Positions 60,526 to 64,000 of a stretch of 64,000 nucleotides of DNA are shown here, piece by piece. Where the stretch lies: assembly GCF_004363095.1 (NCBI RefSeq), contig NZ_SNYO01000014.1:91241-155240 (forward strand). Direction: 5' to 3'. The notes beneath the pieces were generated by a model. The model worked only from the letters and a program-made list of their open reading frames with translations. It was not told where the DNA came from and made no database searches. The position numbers were made by a program, and so were the translations under genes. Origin of the DNA: Actinomycetospora succinea (GTDB lineage Bacteria > Actinomycetota > Actinomycetes > Mycobacteriales > Pseudonocardiaceae). Positions within the stretch are counted from its first letter, which is position 1; every line of letters starts with the position of its first letter.

Positions 60526-61262
60526 CCGACTCGCTGCTGGAAGACCTCCGCGACCTCGCCGAGCCCGCGCCCGCGACCCTCGCCGAGCGGGTCGTCGACA
60601 GCTGGGTGCAGGTGCCCGGCCCTCTCGGTGACGTGTACGCCGTGGTCGGCGCCCGGGGTGTACGGCTGCTGCGCCCGGCCGCCTACGCCGGCGAGCTGGG
60701 CACGTTCCTCGAGGACTACCGCGCCCGCCACGGCCGCCCCGTGCGCCCGGCCGCGCGCCCGCCCCGCGGTCTTCTGCCCGCGCTCCGCGGGACCGGCCCG
60801 GGACCGGCGCTCGACCTGGACGCGCTGACCCCGTTCGCCCGCGACGTCCTCGCCGTCACCGCGCGCATCCCGTCGGGCCAGACCCGCCCGTACGGCTGGG
60901 TGGCGCGCGAGGCCGGGCACCCTCGCGCCGTCCGGGCGGTCGGCACGGTGCTCGCGCGCAACCCCGTCCCGCTGCTCGTGCCCTGCCACCGCGTGGTGCG
61001 CGGCGACGGCGACGTCGGCCAGTACCTCTCGGGACGCGCGGACAAGGTGGCGCTGCTCGAGGACGAGGGCGTCGACCTCCCCCGGCTCGCCGAGTTCGCC
61101 GCGGCGGGCACCCGGCTGATCGGCAGCGACACGACGGGCATCGTGTGCCTGCCGACGTGCCACCACGCGCGCCGGATCACCACGGCGCACCGGCACGGCT
61201 TCCCGAGCCTCGACCGCGCCCGCGCCGCCGGCTACCGCCCCTGCCGCGACTGCCGCCCATAG
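60522..61262 (+). CDS. O6-alkylguanine-DNA alkyltransferase with C-terminal Ada zinc domain
   Basis: This 246-residue protein has the alkyltransferase active site P-C-H-R-V-V with Cys155 and G-T-V-L-A-R-N-P. At the C-terminus an Ada-type zinc domain follows: C209-x3-C213 ... C241-x2-C244, with spacing as in E. coli Ada (Cys38, 42, 69, 72), where one Cys accepts methyl from phosphotriesters. The order is reversed relative to Ada and there is no AraC-type DNA-binding domain. Coupling to a sigma factor suggests a sensor role, which is inference. Confidence 0.9.
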   Translation: MTDSLLEDLRDLAEPAPATLAERVVDSWVQVPGPLGDVYAVVGARGVRLLRPAAYAGELGTFLEDYRARHGRPVRPAARPPRGLLPALRGTGPGPALDLDALTPFARDVLAVTARIPSGQTRPYGWVAREAGHPRAVRAVGTVLARNPVPLLVPCHRVVRGDGDVGQYLSGRADKVALLEDEGVDLPRLAEFAAAGTRLIGSDTTGIVCLPTCHHARRITTAHRHGFPSLDRARAAGYRPCRDCRP

Positions 61263-61399
61263 ACGAGCGGGTGCCGATCAGGTGGCGCGGCGGCTGTCGA
61301 CCGGCGAAGCTGAGGAAATGGAGTAGGCATTCGCGCCGTCTCGGGACGGTCGGTGGCTGGCGCAGGATCGCCGGAGCCCGGGCGCAGACGTCGGCCGCT

Positions 61400-61742
61400 C
61401 TACGTCCGTGACCGCGTCGAGCCAGACCGTCGGTCTCGACGCGATCTTGCACCTATTTCCCGCCGCGCCTCCCCGGAGGTGGCCAGCGGCCGGCGCGCGG
61501 TCGCGAGCCCACGCGGAGACGCCGCCGACCTATGCCCATGATCGCGTCGAGCCGGACGGTCGGTCTCGACGCGATCTTGCGCCTATATCCCGTCGGTCGC
61601 CCCGGAGGCGGCGGCGGCCGGCGCACGGTCGTGCGAGCCCGCGCGGAGGCGTCGGCCGCCCTATGCGCACGATCGCGTCGAGCCGGGCGGTCGGTCTCGA
61701 CGCGATCGTGCGCCAATGTCCCGCCCGGTGCCCTGGAGGTCG
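61400..61742. repeat. three tandem hairpin repeat units (copies A-C)
   Basis: Units of about 130 bases follow each other (period 130, then 131). Hairpin cores lie at 61410-61446 (A), 61540-61576 (B) and 61665-61713 (C). B has a perfect 12-base stem, A has one mismatch, and C is extended to a perfect 18-base stem with a 13-base loop. The linkers are also similar (CGGAGG, GGCCGGCGC, GCGAGCCC). The array fills the gap between two convergent genes and may stop transcription. No coding sense is visible. Confidence 0.85.
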
Positions 61743-61752
61743 GGCGCTCGGC

Positions 61753-62505
61753 TCAGGGCGCCGTGAGACCGCGGTACAGGAGCACGCCGGCGAGCACGAG
61801 GCCCGCGACGGCGATCCCGATGCGCAGCACCGTCGGCGGGAGGCGCCGGGCGATCGCCGGCCCGTAGTAGTTGCCGACGAGCAGGCCGGCGGTGAGCGGG
61901 AGCGCCGCCGACCACGAGACCTCGCCGAGCACCGCGAACCCGACGGCGGCGACGGCGTTGGACGCGCCGAGCAGCACGTTCTTGACGGCGTTGACGCGGA
62001 CCAGGCTGTCGGCGAGCGCGCGGGTCAGCAGCGCCATCATCACCACGCCGGCCGCGGCGCCGAAGTAGCCGCTGTAGACGCCGACCACGAGCACGCCCAC
62101 CACCGTCGCCGCGTGCCCCACGCGGGACGTCACCGGCTTGGCGTCCTCGCGCCGGGGCAGCAGCAGCACCAGCGAGGCGCCGGCGACGAGGAACGGGACG
62201 ATCAACGCGAAGGCGTCGGACGGCGTGACGAGCACGAGGCCCGCGCCGATCGCGCCGCCGACGAGGGTCAGCGGGAGCAGGCGCAGCACGCGCGGGGCCT
62301 GGCCGCGCAGTTCCGGGCGCGACCCAAGCACCGAGCCGACGCTCGCGACGGCGAGCGCGATCGTGTTGGTCTGGTTGGCCGCGACGGGGGAGAGGCCGAC
62401 CGCCAGCAGCGCGGGGTACGAGAACAGCGACGCGAGCCCCGCCATCGAGCCCGACAGCCCCGCGGCGAAGCCGGCGACGACGAGCAGGACGACCATCCGC
62501 GCCAT
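61753..62505 (-). CDS. TauE/SafE-family (TSUP) membrane permease
   Basis: This 250-residue protein has about eight transmembrane helices in two repeats, with the TSUP pieces G-F-A-A-G-L-S-G-S, Q-T-N-T-I-A-L, G-G-A-I-G-A and Y-F-G-A-A-A-G-V-V. Members export sulfite, sulfonates or other small organic anions. It is divergent from the S4 gene and ends at the hairpin array. The substrate is unknown. Confidence 0.9.
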   Translation of the reverse strand: MARMVVLLVVAGFAAGLSGSMAGLASLFSYPALLAVGLSPVAANQTNTIALAVASVGSVLGSRPELRGQAPRVLRLLPLTLVGGAIGAGLVLVTPSDAFALIVPFLVAGASLVLLLPRREDAKPVTSRVGHAATVVGVLVVGVYSGYFGAAAGVVMMALLTRALADSLVRVNAVKNVLLGASNAVAAVGFAVLGEVSWSAALPLTAGLLVGNYYGPAIARRLPPTVLRIGIAVAGLVLAGVLLYRGLTAP

Positions 62506-62561
62506 CCCACCACCGGCGGACCCCGGCCGCCCGGCAGCGAGGCGCGGGGCACACTCGCCGG

Positions 62562-62789
62562 GTGGGCCAGATCCGGGACGTCGAGATCCGCGACGAGACC
62601 ATCCGCCTCGGCCAGCTGCTCAAGCTCGCGGGCCTCGTCGAGCACGGCGCCGCCGCCCGTGAGGTCCTCGAGGCGGGGGAGGTGACGGTCAACGGCCGCG
62701 AGGAGATCCGGCGGGGCCGGCAGGTCGCCGCGGGCGACGTCGTGGCCTTCGGCGGCGAGCGGATCCGCGTCCGCGGGCCCGCAAGTTGA
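62562..62789 (+). CDS. S4-domain RNA-binding protein
   Basis: This 75-residue protein is a single S4 domain: I-R-L-G-Q-L-L-K-L-A-G-L-V-E-H-G-A, G-E-V-T-V-N-G-R and V-A-A-G-D-V-V. Small S4 proteins of the YaaA/RlbA type bind structured RNA, often the ribosome. It starts at a GTG. A 404-base gap without genes follows. Confidence 0.9.
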   Translation: MGQIRDVEIRDETIRLGQLLKLAGLVEHGAAAREVLEAGEVTVNGREEIRRGRQVAAGDVVAFGGERIRVRGPAS

Positions 62790-63193
62790 TGTGTACATGC
62801 AACGAGACTCGGGATCGCCGTCCCGGCGAACCGGGTGGAACGACGACGACCCCGAGCCTCGGTGGGAAAAGCCCCACGGAGAGAGGTCCGAGATGGGGCT
62901 GGGGTCGAGCCTAGCCCCCCGCGCACCGGTCGTCGTCGCTGGACACGACCTCCGATCCGGTCGCAATCAGGTCGTCCCGAGCGCGTGACACGACTGTCAC
63001 TCAGTAACGAAGACATCACTGCGGGTCACGGTCGTGAAGCGGCCCTGATCGGGGCTCACCGGGCGCTGTTATCGATCCGAGACCTGCACTATCGTGGCGA
63101 TCGATCCCCTTCGTCCGGTGCCCGGGACGTCGTGGCGCGAGGGGGAGGCCGGCGGTCCCGTCCGTCGATCGTGCCACCGGGAGGCTGCGCAGC
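62790..63193. other. 404-base gap before the DUF742 gene
   Basis: No gene is seen. Weak hairpins occur: GTGGG/CCCAC at 62862-62877 with a 6-base loop, and GGGGCT/AGCCCC near 62895-62920. The former may end the S4 transcript. From about 62990 the DNA is less GC-rich (around CAGTAACGAAGACATCAC). It probably holds the promoter of the DUF742 gene, but no clear -35/-10 pair can be fixed. Confidence 0.4.
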
Positions 63194-63910
63194 GTGAGCG
63201 AGGCGGAGGGGGACGGCGACGGCACGAACGGTGCCGCCGGCGACCGTCGACGCCGGCGCACGCGGGTCGGCCGCACCGGTGCCCGCTTCCCGCGCGCCCT
63301 CGCCGCCGAGGTCCTCGACGAGCCCACGGACGGGGCCACGGACGGGGCCCCGGACGCGGTCGAGCCCGAGGTGGTCCTGCCCGGCGAGACCGGCGGGCTG
63401 CCGCTCACCGGCGCCCGGTTCGGGTCCCACGCGCGGCGGACCCGCAAGGAGGCCGCCCGGGCGGAGGCCGAGGACGCCGCCGTCCCGGAGCAGGCCCCGC
63501 CGCCCGCCCGCGCCCAGCCCGCGGGGGACGACGCGCCGACCTTGCCGCTGTTCCTGACCTCGGCCCCGCCGCCGGAGAGCACGCGGACCCGGGTGCGCCC
63601 CTACGTCCGCACGCGCGGGCGGACCCGGGCGCGCGCGGACCTCGCGGTGGAGACGCTGGTGTCGATCCCGTCGCCGCGCCCGCCGCTGGAGGACCCCGAG
63701 CACGTGGCGCTCGGCGACGTCGTCGGCGACCCGCGCTCGGTCGCCGAGGTCGCGGCGCTGCTCTCGCTGCCGCTGGGCGTCGCCCGCGTGATCATCGACG
63801 ACATGGCGGGCGCCGGGCTGCTGCTCGTGCACCCGCGCGCGGTCGCGGCCACCGGGGCCCCGTCGCGGGACATCATGCAGCGCGTGCTGGACGGGCTGCA
63901 CAGGCTCTAG
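63194..63910 (+). CDS. DUF742 domain protein
   Basis: This 238-residue protein has a C-terminal DUF742 domain (about residues 130-238: V-R-P-Y-V-R-T-R-G-R-T-R, G-D-P-R-S-V-A-E-V-A-A-L-L-S-L-P-L-G-V-A-R-V, ending V-L-D-G-L-H-R-L). The first 120 residues are disordered, charged and proline rich. DUF742 proteins usually belong to actinobacterial conservons with a sensor kinase, a roadblock protein and a small GTPase. Here the IS element starts 1-2 bases after the stop, so any downstream partner is cut off. It starts at GTG after GGGAGG. Confidence 0.87.
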   Translation: MSEAEGDGDGTNGAAGDRRRRRTRVGRTGARFPRALAAEVLDEPTDGATDGAPDAVEPEVVLPGETGGLPLTGARFGSHARRTRKEAARAEAEDAAVPEQAPPPARAQPAGDDAPTLPLFLTSAPPPESTRTRVRPYVRTRGRTRARADLAVETLVSIPSPRPPLEDPEHVALGDVVGDPRSVAEVAALLSLPLGVARVIIDDMAGAGLLLVHPRAVAATGAPSRDIMQRVLDGLHRL

Positions 63911-63911
63911 G

Positions 63912-64000
63912 TGTCGTGACCCAGCACGTTGTCAGCTCGCGAGTCGGGTGATTGGTGGCCGGCCGCCGAGGGCGGAGTGGGCTCGGCGAGTGTTGTAGTT
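63912..64000 (-). mobile_element. end of an IS481-like insertion sequence (cut by window)
   Basis: The segment from TGTCGTGACCCAGCACGTT at 63912 looks like a terminal inverted repeat, beginning TG as in IS481 elements. On the minus strand a transposase C-terminus follows. The element begins 1-2 bases after the DUF742 stop. The other end lies outside the window, so length and target duplication cannot be seen. Confidence 0.72.
63932..64000 (-). CDS. IS481-family transposase, C-terminal fragment
   Basis: The last 22 codons of a frame entering from the right edge read N-Y-N-T-R-R-A-H-S-A-L-G-G-R-P-P and then I-T-R-L-A-S before TGA. The pattern Y-N-x-x-R-x-H-S-A-L-G-G-R-P-P is the usual C-terminal end of the DDE transposases of IS481 elements (IS3 relatives are similar). 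The catalytic part is outside the window. Confidence 0.78.
   Translation of the reverse strand, partial: NYNTRRAHSALGGRPPITRLAS

Noticed and set aside
61410..61713. CRISPR array reading of the tandem hairpins
   Set aside because: The period is 130 bases, the spacers are similar to each other, there are only three units and there are no cas genes.
62790..63193. possible riboswitch in the 404-base gap before the DUF742 gene
   Set aside because: Only short weak hairpins are present and no conserved riboswitch core could be recognised.

Overview
The window is high-GC actinobacterial DNA. A genus near Pseudonocardia (order Pseudonocardiales) is the best guess. This rests on pervasive G/C third codon positions, GTG starts and 1-4 base overlaps, a mycofactocin-type dehydrogenase, a DUF742 protein, an IS481-type element, a DevR/DevS-like two-component pair, and a cobalt nitrile hydratase that looks like the Pseudonocardia thermophila enzyme. 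The genus is an inference. No tRNA, rRNA or CRISPR array was seen.

Layout. 0-5.5 kb: an aromatic acyl-CoA module (thioesterase, fused monooxygenase/Old-Yellow-Enzyme, small protein, CoA ligase) facing a RidA protein and a PaaX regulator. 5.5-10.2 kb: polyphosphate kinase 2, TetR regulators, a response regulator/histidine kinase pair and a Nudix hydrolase. 10.3-14.2 kb: SDR plus acyl-CoA synthetase under a TetR regulator, then a DUF222/HNH nuclease with a degenerate SOS box on its start. 14.3-18.8 kb: nitrile degradation, with amidase, nitrile hydratase beta and alpha and their accessory protein, divergent from CbtB (cobalt uptake) and a FhuF-like protein. 18.8-23.2 kb: membrane GT-C-like protein, DivIVA-like coiled coil and an enolase-superfamily dehydratase. 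23.2-27.4 kb: a short-chain amide regulon (formamidase, AmiS channel, FmdB, AmiC-like sensor, MarR regulator) with a good promoter and operator. 27.4-33.3 kb: catabolic genes around two palindromic operators. 33.5-35.1 kb: HxlR regulator, QorB-like reductase and a structured repeat.

35.1-40.7 kb looks like a DevR/DevS (dormancy-type) locus: an Rv1733c-like membrane protein, a two-GAF protein without kinase function, a GAF histidine kinase, a DevR-like regulator, and two DosR-box-like sites. 40.5-45.3 kb: EamA transporter, two LysR regulators, and a dioxygenase/HD-oxygenase pair resembling TmpA/TmpB or PhnY/PhnZ for oxidative phosphonate breakdown. 45.3-54.9 kb: UvrA-like ATPase, VOC and AraC proteins, LLM oxidoreductase, 2H phosphoesterase, MsrA, DUF1684, mycofactocin-type SDR and a CehA/McbA-type PHP hydrolase.

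54.88-56.7 kb is a lower-GC insert with two unknown membrane proteins. It starts inside the last codons of the PHP hydrolase gene and ends near a hairpin repeat. 56.7-62.8 kb: AbiEi/DUF559-like protein, SDRs, a YqeY protein, a VOC protein, a sigma factor coupled to an O6-alkylguanine methyltransferase with a C-terminal Ada zinc domain, three tandem hairpin repeats, a TauE/SafE permease and an S4 protein. The window closes with a DUF742 protein whose stop codon is followed directly by the end of an IS481-like element.

Together the genes describe a soil-type catabolic region (nitriles, amides, aromatic acids, phosphonates) with local regulators, interleaved with stress and DNA-repair genes.
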